DNA of 64,000 bases from Pseudomonas poae (GTDB taxonomy: Bacteria > Pseudomonadota > Gammaproteobacteria > Pseudomonadales > Pseudomonadaceae), in NCBI GenBank assembly GCA_028869255.1, contig CP110972.1:2857001-2921000 (forward strand), in the 5' to 3' direction. The first letter of the stretch is position 1; the number at the start of each line of letters is the position of its first letter. The position numbers and the translations under genes are program-made. Under the pieces are notes generated by a model. That model saw only the letters and a program-made list of their open reading frames with translations. It made no database searches and had not been told where the DNA came from. Positions 8,266 to 18,752 of the stretch are shown in pieces.

Positions 8266-9390
8266 ATGTCGAAGAATCTGTTTGCGCCGTTTTGCCTGAT
8301 GGCCCTGACGCTGGCATTGAGTGCCTGTGGCGATTCGGCCGGCCAAGCGCCGGAAATGCCCCTGGCCAAAGTGCGCGTCGAAACCCTGCAGGCCAAACCC
8401 CTGTCGATCACCAGCGAATTGAGCGGGCGTATCGCCGCGCCGCGCATCGCCGAAGTGCGCGCCCGGGTGGCCGGCGTGGTGATGCAACGGGTGTTCAAGG
8501 AAGGTCACGACGTGAAACAGGGCGATGTGCTGTTTCGCATTGACCCGGCGCCGTTCAAGGCCGACCTCGACAGCGCCCAGGCCAACCTGAGCAAGGCCGA
8601 GGCCAATGCCTTCCAGGCGCGCCTGCAAGAGCAGCGCTATAGCCAACTGGTGGACGGCAACGCCATCAGCGGCCAGGACTACGACAACGCCCGCGCCGCC
8701 CTGCGCCAGACCAACGCCGAAGTCGCCGCCAACAAGGCCGCCGTGGAGCGCGCCAAGCTCAACCTGGGCTACGCCACCGTCACCGCGCCGATTTCCGGGC
8801 GCATTGGCCGTGCGCTGGTGACCGAAGGCGCGCTGGTCGGCCAGAACGAGGCCACGCCGCTGGCAATCATCCAGCAACTGGACCCGATCCACGCCGACCT
8901 GACTCAGTCCACCCGCGAGCTGAATGACCTGCGCCGGGCGTTCCGCGCTGGCAGCTTGAAGCAGGTCGGCCAGGACCAGGCCAAGGCCACGCTGATCCAG
9001 GATGACGGCAGCCTGTACCCGCTGCCGGGCAAACTGCTGTTCGCCGAAATCAGTGTCGACCCGGGCACCGGGCAAATCATCCTGCGCAGTGAGTTCCCCA
9101 ACCCGGACCTCGACCTGTTGCCCGGCAGCTTTGTGCGGGTACGCCTGGAGCAAGCGGTGGACCAGCAAGGCATCAGCGTGCCGCAACGCGCCATTACCCG
9201 TGACAGCGCCGGCATTCCGATGGTGCTGCTGCTGAATGCCGAACAGACGGTGAGCCTGCAACCGGTGGAGTTGGGTGCGGTGGTCGAGGACCGCTGGATC
9301 GTCAGCAGCGGCCTCAAGCCCGGCGACCGCATCGTCGTCGAAGGTGTGCAACATACGCGCCCCGGTGAAAAAGTCCAGGTAGAGGAATAA
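8266..9390 (+). CDS. RND efflux periplasmic adaptor (membrane fusion lipoprotein)
   Basis: The 374-aa product begins with a lipoprotein signal peptide (lipobox LSAC, Cys21) and shows the AcrA/MexA-type domain order. The biotinyl-lipoyl half motif VRARVAGVVMQRVFKEGHDV comes first, then a coiled-coil hairpin (about 95-165), the second lipoyl half YATVTAPISGRIGRA, a beta-barrel, and a membrane-proximal domain with GLKPGDRIVVEGVQ. The start at 8266 precedes the signal peptide; the open frame upstream is not coding in character. It lies six bases ahead of the RND transporter gene. No outer-membrane channel gene is linked, so a shared OprM-like channel is likely. Confidence 0.9.
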   Translation: MSKNLFAPFCLMALTLALSACGDSAGQAPEMPLAKVRVETLQAKPLSITSELSGRIAAPRIAEVRARVAGVVMQRVFKEGHDVKQGDVLFRIDPAPFKADLDSAQANLSKAEANAFQARLQEQRYSQLVDGNAISGQDYDNARAALRQTNAEVAANKAAVERAKLNLGYATVTAPISGRIGRALVTEGALVGQNEATPLAIIQQLDPIHADLTQSTRELNDLRRAFRAGSLKQVGQDQAKATLIQDDGSLYPLPGKLLFAEISVDPGTGQIILRSEFPNPDLDLLPGSFVRVRLEQAVDQQGISVPQRAITRDSAGIPMVLLLNAEQTVSLQPVELGAVVEDRWIVSSGLKPGDRIVVEGVQHTRPGEKVQVEE

Positions 9391-9396
9391 CCCGCC

Positions 9397-12300
9397 ATGC
9401 CGCAGTTCTTTATTGACCGCCCGATCTTCGCTTGGGTGGTGGCCCTGTTTATTCTGCTGGCTGGCGCACTCGCCATTCCGCAACTGCCGGTGGCCCAGTA
9501 CCCCAACGTCGCGCCGCCGAAGGTGGAAATCTACGCGGTGTACCCCGGCGCCTCGGCCCAGACCCTGGATGAAAGCGTGGTCAGCCTGATCGAACAGGAA
9601 CTCAACGGCGCCGACCACCTGCTGTATTTCGAGTCCCAGAGCAGCCTCGGTTCGGCCACCATCACCGCCACCTTCCAGCCGGGCACCGACCCGGAAATGG
9701 CCCAGGTCGATGTGCAAAACCGTCTTAAAGCGGTAGAGCCACGCTTGCCGCAGGCGGTGACCCAGCAAGGCTTGCAGGTGGAGAAAGTCTCCGCCGGCTT
9801 CCTGTTGCTGGTGACCCTCACCTCCAGCGACGGCAAGCTCGATGACGTGGCGCTCAGCGATTATCTGGCGCGCAACGTGATGAACGAGCTCAAGCGCCTG
9901 GACGGGGTGGGCAAAGCCCAGTTGTACGGCGCCGAACGCGCCATGCGTATCTGGATCGACCCGCAGAAACTGATCGGTTTCAACCTCACGCCGGCCGACG
10001 TCAACGCCGCGATCAGCGCGCAGAACGCCCAGGTGTCGGCGGGCAGCATCGGTGACTTGCCGGGCAGCAAAACCCAGGAAATTACTGCGGCGATCCTGGT
10101 CAAGGGCCAACTGTCGACGCCTGCGGAATTCGCCGACATTGTGCTCAAGGCCAACCCGGATGGCTCCACCGTGCGCATCGGGGACGTGGCGCGGGTGGAA
10201 ATCGGCAGCCAGGAATACCAGTTTTCCACGCGCCTGAACGGCAAGCCGTCCACCGCCGTCAGTGTGCAACTGGCGCCGGGCGCGAATGCGCTGAACACCG
10301 CCAACCAGGTGCGGGCGAAGATGGATGAGCTGTCGCGCTACTTCCCGGCCAACGTGGAATACAAGATTCCGTACGACACCTCGCCGTTCGTCAAAGTCTC
10401 GATTACCAAGGTGGTCTACACCTTGCTGGAGGCCATGGCGCTGGTGTTTGCGGTGATGTTTTTGTTCCTGCAGAACGTGCGCTACACCCTGATCCCGACC
10501 CTGGTGGTGCCGATTGCGCTGATGGGCACCTTCGCGACCATGCTGCTGTTGGGGTTCTCGATCAACGTGCTGACCATGTTCGGCATGGTACTGGCCATCG
10601 GCATCCTGGTGGACGATGCGATTGTGGTGGTGGAGAACGTCGAGCGGATCATGGTCAGCGAGGGTCTGTCGCCCAAGGAAGCCACGCGCAAGGCCATGGG
10701 CCAGATCACCGGGGCCATCGTCGGTATCACCTTGGTACTGGTGGCGGTGTTTCTGCCGATGGCATTCATGCCGGGGTCGGTGGGGGTGATCTACCAGCAG
10801 TTTTCACTGTCGATGGCCACCTCGATCCTGTTCTCGGCGTTCCTCGCCCTGACATTGACCCCGGCGTTGTGCGCCACCTTGCTCAAGCCGATTGCCAAGG
10901 ACGAGCACCATGCCAAGGGTGGTTTCTTCGGCTGGTTCAACAAGCGTTTTGAAAGCCTGACCGACCGCTATGAAGGTTGGGTGGCCTATGCCCTCAAGCG
11001 CAGCGGCCGTTACCTGCTGATCTATCTGGTATTGCTGGTGGGCCTGGGGCTGATGTTCAGCCGCCTGCCCTCCTCGTTCCTGCCGGTGGAAGACCAGGGT
11101 TACACCATCACCGATATCCAGCTGCCGCCGGGCGCGAGCAAGAACCGCACGGTACAGGTGGCCGAGCAGATAGAAGCGCATAACGCCGGGGAGCCGGGGG
11201 TGGGCGACACCACCATGATCATGGGCTTCAGCTTCTCCGGCTCGGGGCAGAACGCGGCGCTGGCCTTTACCACGCTCAAGGACTGGTCAACGCGCAGCAG
11301 TGACGATTCGGCATCGGCGATTGCCGACCGCGCCAACGCGGCGTTCAGCGAACTTAAGGATGCGATTGCCTACGCGGTGCTGCCACCGCCGGTGGATGGC
11401 CTCGGCACCTCCAGTGGTTTCGAGTTCCGCTTGCAGGACCGTGGTGGCGTCGGCCATGCCGCGCTGATGGCCGCACGCAGCGAGTTGCTGGCGGCAGCCG
11501 AGAAAGCCCGATCCTGGCCAACGTGCGCGAAAGTGCCCTGGCCGAGGCGCCGCAAGTACAGCTTGAGGTGGATCGCAAACAAGCCAACGCCCTGGGAGTG
11601 TCCTTTGCGGATGTGGGTAATGTGCTGTCCTCAGCCATCGGTTCGGCCTACATCAATGACTTCCCCAACCAGGGCCGCATGCAACGGGTGGTGGTGCAGG
11701 CCGAAGGCGACCAGCGCAGTCAGGTGGCGGACTTGATGAAGATCAACGTGCGCAACAACGCCGGCAAGATGGTGCCGCTGTCGGCGTTTGTCGAAGCCAA
11801 ATGGACCCAGGGCCCGGCGCAGTTGACCCGTTACAACGGCTACCCCGCCATCGCCATCAGCGGCGAAGCGGCGCCGGGGCATAGTACCGGCGAGGCCATG
11901 GCCGAAATTCAGCGCCTGGTCAGCCAACTGCCGGTCGGCCTGGGCCAGGAATGGACCGGGTTGTCATTGCAGGAACGTTTGTCCGGTTCCCAGGCGCCGC
12001 TGCTGTTGGGCCTGTCGCTGCTGATCGTGTTTCTGTGCCTGGCGGCGCTGTATGAAAGCTGGTCGATTCCAACCTCGGTGTTGCTGGTAGTGCCGCTGGG
12101 TGTGCTCGGCGCCGTGCTGGCGGTGACTTTGCGCGGCATGCCCAACGATGTGTTTTTCAAGGTCGGCTTGATCACCATCATCGGTCTGTCGGCGAAGAAT
12201 GCAATTTTGATCATCGAGTTCGCCAAGGACCTGTATGATCAGGGCGAGGATCTGCTCGACGCCACTCTGAAGGCCGCGCGCCTCAGGTTGCGGCCGATCA

Positions 12301-12494
12301 TCATGACGTCTCTGGCGTTTATCCTCGGCGTGGTGCCCTTGGCAATTGCCACAGGTGCCAGCTCCGCCAGCCAGCAGGCCATCGGCACGGGTGTGATCGG
12401 CGGGATGATCACCGCGACACTGGCGGTGGTGTTTGTGCCGGTGTTCTTTGTGGTGGTCATGAAGCTGGTGCGTAAAAGCAGCGGTAAGCGCTAA
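9397..12494 (+). pseudogene. RND efflux transporter (HAE1/AcrB type), one-base frameshift
   Basis: The product is a proton-driven multidrug-type inner-membrane pump. The N-terminus FFIDRPIFAWVVALFILLAGALAI, the TM4 motif GILVDDAIVVVENVERIM (around residue 405) and the C-terminal half GLSAKNAILIIEFAKDLYDQ are typical of HAE1 transporters. The reading frame breaks at 11503-11506 (GAGAAAGCCC). Restoring one A or G gives EK-SPILANVRESALAE and a 1032-residue protein, the normal length. The second part continues in another frame from about 11507 to 12494. I regard this as a sequencing error or very recent mutation, since both halves are otherwise intact. It is coupled to the adaptor gene upstream. 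Confidence 0.85.
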
Positions 12495-12603
12495 GCGTCA
12501 AGTAGCAAGAATGAACAGTCCTGCGTCTGTCTTGCCGCTTACAGCTTGTAGCTTGCAGCCGTGCAACATATGGTGCTCAGAACTCCCTGGATTTGTGAGC
12601 ACC

Positions 12604-13246
12604 ATGGCCTTCCTCGCCCGCACCCACCCTCGCCTCTCCTCTGCCGCCGTACTGGGCCTTGCCGTGGGCATCCTGGCACCGGCAGATACGCTGCTCGGCA
12701 AAATCCTCATCGGCTGGAACGCCGGAGTCTGGACCTCTGCTGGTGCTAATGCTGTGGCTGGTCAGCAGAGCACGTGCCGACGACGTAAAACGCATCGCAG
12801 AAGTCGAGGATGAGAACGCCGGGCTTGTGTTGTTTATGGTGTGTATCGCGGCGATTGCCAGCCTGGCGACCATCACCTTGAACCTGGTGGGCAGCAAAGA
12901 CCTGGATGGCACGGCGCGTCTGTTGCATTACGGTTTCACGGCGTTGACGGTGATCGGCTCATGGCTGCTGATCGGGGTAATTTTCAGCGTGCATTACGCA
13001 CGCCTTTTCTACACTTGGGACGGTGACGAACCTGCGCTGCGCTTTGCCGAAGGTTTGCGTACGCCTAATTATTGGGACTTCCTCTACTTCTCGTTCACCA
13101 TTGGCGTGGCTGTGCAAACGGCCGATGTGGGCGTTGGTACCCGCAGTATGCGCAAAGTGGTGCTGGGGCAGTCGTTGATCGGTTTTCTATTCAATACGGC
13201 GATTTTAGGGTTTTCGATCAATATTGCCGCAGGGCTCTTTAGTTAA
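12604..13246 (+). pseudogene. DUF1345 membrane protein, one-base frameshift
   Basis: The segment encodes [28 protein letters not shown] in one frame, then [29 protein letters not shown] and the rest of a DUF1345 protein in another. Removing one base at about 12736 (ACCTCTGCTGG to ACCCTGCTGG) joins them into a 213-residue polytopic protein. The C-terminal [25 protein letters not shown] block is the family signature. The function is unknown. The gene is probably intact in the organism. Confidence 0.75.
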
Positions 13247-13324
13247 GCTTGCCCGCTCCCCCGGTGTTTAACCCGGCAGCCACTACGCCGCTAGAAAAAT
13301 TCGCTATTAAAAACGGTTTCTTAG

Positions 13325-13342
13325 ACTGTCAACTCTGACAGT
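13325..13342. promoter_or_regulatory. Perfect palindrome ACTGTCA-N4-TGACAGT (lux-box-like)
   Basis: ACTGTCAACTCTGACAGT is a perfect 7-4-7 inverted repeat 228 bp upstream of the unknown gene at 13570. It satisfies the CT-N12-AG geometry of LuxR-family operators. A near copy lies at 13459-13478, and a third in front of the Ig-like gene at 20729. The surrounding 323-bp gap (13247-13569) is AT-rich and contains no gene that I can support. Confidence 0.5.
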
Positions 13343-13458
13343 AGACGGGCGTATAAAAATGCATTTAATAGCAGAAGCCATTCAATAATGGCGCTTTACG
13401 ATTTGACGTGAGCATTGTCTGCGTAAAGAAACGAAAAACACGGTAAACCTGCTCTGTA

Positions 13459-13478
13459 AACTGTGAATTTTGACAGTT
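13459..13478. promoter_or_regulatory. Second lux-box-like palindrome
   Basis: AACTGTGAATTTTGACAGTT is an 8-4-8 inverted repeat with one mismatch, centred 135 bp after the first copy and about 100 bp before the ATG at 13570. This is a suitable position for an activator site. The CT-N12-AG spacing is kept. Confidence 0.5.
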
Positions 13479-13569
13479 ACATAATTATTTTTTTTGCGGC
13501 TTGATACAGCTAATCAGAAGCAAGTGTGCTTCTGGGTTTCGCATAAACATCATTGATGGAGAGGCGATC

Positions 13570-13995
13570 ATGTCAACACGACTGAAACTGGCAAGCGATA
13601 TTCCACAACCCCGTGAAGTAAGGGGCGAGATCAAGGGAACAATCGGCACACATGACTTTGAGACAGCAGTAGGAAAAGCAAGCGCTTATCAGGAATATAT
13701 TGAAATAACGCTCATTGACAAACATGACGACGGTAGCGCAGAGGAAGTTTATATTAGATTTCCAGACGACGTACCACTCAACACCGCACTGCCTTTGACC
13801 GGCATAAAATCCCGCGAAGCCTGGATTTCCTTCAAGACCCTCACCAACCCATTTGCCGTCCAATGCAAACACGCCACTCTACGCATCGACACACTGGTCA
13901 TTAGCCCCTTTGAGGTCAAGGGTGCTCTCTATGGTGATGAGGCTAACCCAAACGTTGTTCACCCAGTCAACATCACCTTCGAACTAAAAGCTTAG
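13570..13995 (+). CDS. Unknown 141-aa protein
   Basis: I do not recognise this protein. It starts at 13570 after ATGGAGAGG, has no signal peptide or membrane segment, and looks mainly beta-stranded (EYIEITLIDKHDDGSAEEVYIRF, AWISFKTLTNPFAVQCKHATLRIDTLVI). Codon and base composition are more AT-rich than the flanking core genes. Two palindromic lux-box-like sites precede it and a strong bidirectional terminator follows. The LPLTG string near residue 77 is inside a folded-looking region and is not a sortase signal. It is probably a cytoplasmic or specially secreted accessory protein. Confidence 0.7.
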   Translation: MSTRLKLASDIPQPREVRGEIKGTIGTHDFETAVGKASAYQEYIEITLIDKHDDGSAEEVYIRFPDDVPLNTALPLTGIKSREAWISFKTLTNPFAVQCKHATLRIDTLVISPFEVKGALYGDEANPNVVHPVNITFELKA

Positions 13996-14007
13996 ACAAG
14001 CCCCACT

Positions 14008-14040
14008 AAAAAGCCCTGGTCTTTCAATCAGGGCTTTTTT
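14008..14040. terminator. Bidirectional intrinsic terminator
   Basis: AAAAAGCCCTG and CAGGGCTTTTTT form a stem with a 10-base loop and A/T tracts on both sides. It serves the unknown gene on the plus strand and the autotransporter gene ending at 14053 on the minus strand. Confidence 0.85.
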
Positions 14041-14052
14041 AATTCAGGTGAT

Positions 14053-16312
14053 TCAGAAGGTGTAACGCAGGCCAACGTTGGCACCAAACTTTTGATCGAT
14101 TTTATCGCTGGCACTGGTCTCGAGGTCGGCATGCAGTTGCAAGTTCTGCGACAGCTTCACCGCCACGCCGGCGCCGAACTTCTTGCGCGTGCCTGACAAA
14201 TCATTCTTGAACACCTGATTGTTGATCATTACGTCGTTATCGTTGGCAAACTCATGAACCACGGCCGCACGCAGGTAGGGCTGGAGGATGGTGCCGCTGT
14301 CCAGCTGGATATCACGCCCCACCGTCGCGCCGGCCTCGACTGTTCTTGAGCGGGTACGCTCGCCATCCACCTGCAGCCCATTTTTCATGCTGTAGTTGCC
14401 GCCCTGCACCACAACCGTCGACATTCGAGCATAAGGCTCGACATACCAGCCATCGTCGAGTTTGATATTGCGGCCAAACTCAGCCGATACACTGCCGCCC
14501 ACGTTGTTGTAGTTGCCCTTGGTCGACGTATTGTCACTGAGTGTCGCCTTGGCCTCGTTCTGGAATCGGTTGGCCTTGGCCACCGTATCAAAGTAGAAAC
14601 CGCTTTCCTGGTCCAGCCAGGTCGCATAAGCACCCACGAAGTAACTCTTGACCGTACCGGAGGAGCCGCGAGTCAGGTTCAGCTCAGAACTACTGTGACC
14701 CACCATCAGCCCCACCACCCATTGGCTATCCTGCAACTGGGTGTCAGCACCCACCACGAAGCCCTTCTGGTTCTGCGTATAACCGGTACCCGAACTTTCG
14801 GACACATCATATTTATTGCCGAAACCCCGTACCCAGAGGCCACCACGGCTTGGTTCGAAACGCACCTCACCCATGCGCGCACGCAGCGAAGCCTCTTCGC
14901 CGTACATCACCGTTGGCGCGGTGTTGAATACGGCCATGGCCACGCGAGTACTGCGGCTTTGCACCCGTGTGGTGGGATCGAGAAACCAATCATCCCCTTC
15001 TTTTTTCAGATCGTAGGCAAAAGCGCCTGCATCCACTGGCCCACCCGCGAGTGAAAACTGCGCATCACCGCCGCCGGTATGGACCACCTGAATCTGATCA
15101 GGGTTGACCGGTTCGGCACCACTGGCTTCCAGCAGCAGGCTGTGGTTGCCGGAGGCGTTGCCGGTAACATTGATGTAGTCCGTTGTGCCTTGCGCGAAAT
15201 CTGTGCCCATGACAAAGGTGCCATCGCCGGATAGCGTCTCAAGGTTCAGGCGATAGAATTCATCCGGAGCCCCCATTTTAACGGTACCACCGGCCATGTT
15301 CAGTGCGCCGACCTGGCTATCGCCGGTCATCTCCAGGAGGACGCGTTACCCACATTCAAGCTGGAGACGTTTTGCAACTGGCCCGTGAGCATGGCGTTGT
15401 TCTGCAGGCTCAAATGGGCGGTGCTCGTACCATCGGCAATAACATTACCGGTCAATCGGCTGTCATCCACGTTCATGCTCGCCGAGCCGCCCCCCGTAAC
15501 GCTCAACAGGTTGCCATTGCCTCCCGTCAACGTGGAGTGATTGAGCACATCGATATTCACCGTAGGGCCCCCGTTCGCGCCACCACGAACCGAAATGGCG
15601 GAGCCGGTTTGCCCCTCTACGCTCGTTTGGTCCAATACCAGCTTGCCATCCCTTGCGTCTAACCGGCCGCGGACGAATGAAACCCCATTATTCTGGCCGA
15701 TGATCGTGCTCTGGGTGGCCGTCGCGGTCGCACCTTGCAGCGAAACACCGAAACTACCCGTCCCAAGCCCCATTACACGGGTGTTGGTGAAGTGTAATTC
15801 ACTGCCGTTGGTGGCCTCCGCACCGCCGATCGCGCCACCGACAGTGCTGTTGCTGACGGTTGCATTCGAACCGGTGGTGGCACCGAGACTGCCAAAACTC
15901 TGTAAGCCAACTCCGGCGCTATTGATGAGGGTGCTGTTATTAATAGAGGCGGTACTGTTATCCAGGCGCACCGCGCCATCAGCGGATTACTGGAAGAAAC
16001 TTGCGACGAATTTATATTAACCCGGGAACCTAATACTGCACGAATTGCATTGGAGCGACTCCCGCTGTTCATATTCAGCGTGGAATCCGAAAGATCAATA
16101 GTGGTTGCTGTTGCGCTGTTCATATCCAGTCGGGATTTGTTGAACAACTGCCAATCCGTTGATTGCGTAGCGGCGCTGATCGCTCTTTGTTGACCAATCA
16201 ACTGTACCGCTTGCGCTTGCCCCTGTACTGCAGCAAACAGACAGAAGGTAATGGTTGGAACTTTCATCATCGCGCTCAGAGGTTTGAGCTCAAATGTATT
16301 CAGTGCCGACAT
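14053..16312 (-). pseudogene. Autotransporter (pertactin-like passenger plus beta-barrel), two one-base frameshifts
   Basis: The product starts with a signal peptide (MMKVPTITFCLFAAVQGQAQA), then a passenger rich in Asn, Ser, Thr and Gly. Its short repeats (NSTASINNSTLINSAG, GSNATVSNSTVGGA) are typical of a beta-helix. A pertactin-like linker (MTGDSQVGALNMAGGTV, TTDYINVTGNASGNHSLLLE) follows. A 12-strand autotransporter barrel of about 280 residues ends in GLRYTF. Two single-base deletions, near 15976 and at about 15330, split it into three frames. Correcting them gives about 753 residues with no stop. The passenger carries no visible catalytic motif, so an adhesin-like role is inferred. It lies in the AT-richer accessory segment. 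Confidence 0.8.
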
Positions 16313-16493
16313 GGTCTATCACTCTATTAGTGGCTACTTTAACGGTTCGGCACACTCTTGACGAAGCGACCTAACCTCTGCGGCACATAGCTTAAGGACC
16401 ATCCCTCCCGAACTCTGTAGGACCTTTCTCGTAATTACCGGGTAAAAAACACTCTATTAGATAGTTTTTTTACACAGACTGAGTGAGTGGTTT

Positions 16494-16518
16494 CCCCCTC
16501 TCTAACTAAAAGAGGGGG
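16494..16518. other. Hairpin downstream of the Ig-like gene
   Basis: CCCCCTCT and AGAGGGGG form a stem 22 bp after the stop codon at 16540 (minus strand). The following tract is not T-rich, so it may stabilise the mRNA end more than terminate. Confidence 0.4.
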
Positions 16519-16539
16519 GAAGCGACACTTGTTCAGCTT

Positions 16540-18596
16540 TTAAGGCAGCGGAGGCAGCGCAGGTACCGGGACGGCGTCGCAATAGTCTCGCGAAAGCACT
16601 GCACGCCCGTTCATACTTGCCGTGCCTCGACCTAAAAACCCGCCAACAAGCGGTGAGCTACTGGTCGCCTGCACCGTCCCCGTAAGGCGCAGGGCCCTGA
16701 GCGTATCGAACGGCACTACGAAGGTGTAACCATTGACTTGGCCTGCCACTGTGATGGGTAGAGTCAAGGTCACCGATGCATCTTCCCTGACAACCCCTAC
16801 GCGCGGCTGGAATGCTCGAACAACCAACGTCAATTGCTGACCTAACTGAAACCTCGGATCGGCGGGCACCAGGATCCGCCCCTCAAATGTGTCCCGGGCA
16901 GGTGCGACCGCTCGGGGCAGAACAACCAGCGAATCACATGTCCAAGTGCGGACCCCAAGCGTGGTCTGGAATCTCAGAAACTCAGGCGGCACCAGTGCAA
17001 GCGTCACAGCGTCTATGACATTGACAGTCGTATCGGGCGCGATACTTATGTTGTCTGTAGGCAGCGGCGTTGCCGATGAGGCTACGAAATAATGGACAAT
17101 CTGAGGGCCGTTCCCGGTGGCAGCCACAACAGACCAAGGGATCGGGAAGGTGATCGTATCACCCGGCAGTTGAGTGGTAATCGCGAACGGAGGAGCGACC
17201 ACAGTACCGTCACTCCATACAACATGAATGAACTGCCCGGCCTGCGGTGGATCGGCAACCGTCCAGAGCTCGATCGACACCGTGACGTCTTGATTGGCGT
17301 GTACCTCTCTCAGCTCATTGGGTACAAGTGAGCCCTGACCAAATATCTGCAGGGGTCTCAAATTGATGTTCGCAGTGCCGGGCTCTCCAGGATTAACCGC
17401 ACCTGGAACACTCAGGTCTACGTCGACCGTCCTTGGGGGAGCGTCGAACGTCTGACCACCTCGCTCGACGCGATAGGTCACATCAACCGGCTGCGGCCCT
17501 CTTCGATTTCCGTACTCAGCCCTGATCAACGTGTTCAGGTTTCTGAATTCATGAGGAAATGCAGTCACCGGGACAAACGGAGTAGCAGGCTGTGCCCCCA
17601 AATCAATTGAATCCGGTCCGTGGTTGGCAGAGGCGTATAGGCTCTCACCTGGGCCAAGATGCCTGCCACATAATCAGAGATATTGAGCAGGTTATCGGTA
17701 CCACCGTCTTCGGGTGCGGGTGCCAAAGGAATAACAATTGGCTCAAGTACTGGCGCCGGCAATAGCAGTACTGGGAAGACAACCGCCGCCGATGGGGCGC
17801 TTACGTTTCCCGCTCGGTCGGTAATGGTATAGAAAAAATTCAGACGCCCGCTGGTAGTGATAGCGCTTGCAGGCAGCACAAACGTATTGCCCGTTTGCGC
17901 CATAGGCCGTGGAGGGATAAGGGCGCCCACTTCGGATGCAGGCTGCGGAAACAGCTGTTCGCTGAAGTAATACTGAATTGTATCGCCCAGCGCCCATTGA
18001 CCGCTCGGTGTAGGGTAAGCGTTGTCTGGAATGGTAAACGTCAAACCGCCGGCGCCGGCGCCGGTTAGAAAACCTGCGTCAATCTGCCCGCCAGGGATCG
18101 GAGGGCCGACGTAAACGGGAGCAAGTGGCGGCGAATCTACTCGACCATTGCTATAGGGTGGAATGATGTCGATCGTAAGCGGCGCGCCCGGTGAATCCTC
18201 ACTGACGGACGAGGGCCTGTCTCCCGTTCCGTCGTTGCTGTTTACATACAACGCGAACCGCAGTTGATAACGACCATGTGCCCAGCCTTGCGTGTCACTT
18301 GCCGGAACCGGAACCGGGACATCCATAAACGTGCTGCCGTCAGTCGGCATAACAAACTGGAATGGACCTACCATCGTAGTCCAGGTTTCGGCCGCCAGGG
18401 AAAGGTCGCGTCGTTGAACCTCGATCCAGTCACCGTCAGCCGAGAATGGGCCGAGATCACACCTGAGTGTCAAATCTCCATTTGTCATCGCGGCTGGAAT
18501 GAGGCCCGTCGCAGGATCCAGTGCCTCAATGATCACCGGTTCATCAAGGTTAGCGACAAGTATGCCTATACCACTTTTTGCTAATTTAGTGCCCAT
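16540..18596 (-). pseudogene. Large Ig-like repeat protein, one-base frameshift
   Basis: The frame breaks at the C-run 17595-17599. One extra C joins TDRIQLIWG to AQPATPFVPVTAFP, giving about 685 residues. The protein appears to be a chain of beta-sandwich modules of 110-140 residues. Motifs such as IDIIPPYSNGR, LNFFYTITDRAGN and TFVVPFDTLRALRL recur in the next gene. It has no signal peptide and no membrane helix; the N-terminus (MGTKLAKSGIGILVANLDE) is preceded by GGAG at the 18596 start. The function is unknown. The composition is more AT-rich than the core genes. With the upstream gene it forms a paralogous tandem pair. Confidence 0.7.
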
Positions 18597-18752
18597 TGCA
18601 TATTCTCCATCGTCATTGAATATGGATATCGAACAACCCCATACGGTCAGAGCGCATTCAGACTTCGCGCCCACTTATTGCTTTACTGCTCTTGCATAGG
18701 CTGGAGTACTGTTGAGCGGTAGTACTTCCATACTGATAGACTCTGTCTATAT

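Noticed and set aside
8233..10269. Very long open frame (678 codons) on the minus strand
   Set aside because: It is antisense to the RND adaptor and pump genes, is rich in His, Gln, Arg and Gly as expected of a complementary-frame shadow in GC-rich DNA, and has no recognisable domain.
11500..11512. Programmed -1 ribosomal frameshift in the RND pump gene
   Set aside because: GAGAAAGCCC is not a good X-XXY-YYZ slippery site, RND pumps are not known to use frameshifting, and similar breaks occur in many other genes here.
13789..13803. LPLTG-like sortase signal in the unknown 141-aa protein
   Set aside because: It lies mid-protein with no following membrane helix or charged tail, and Pseudomonas does not use this anchoring route.
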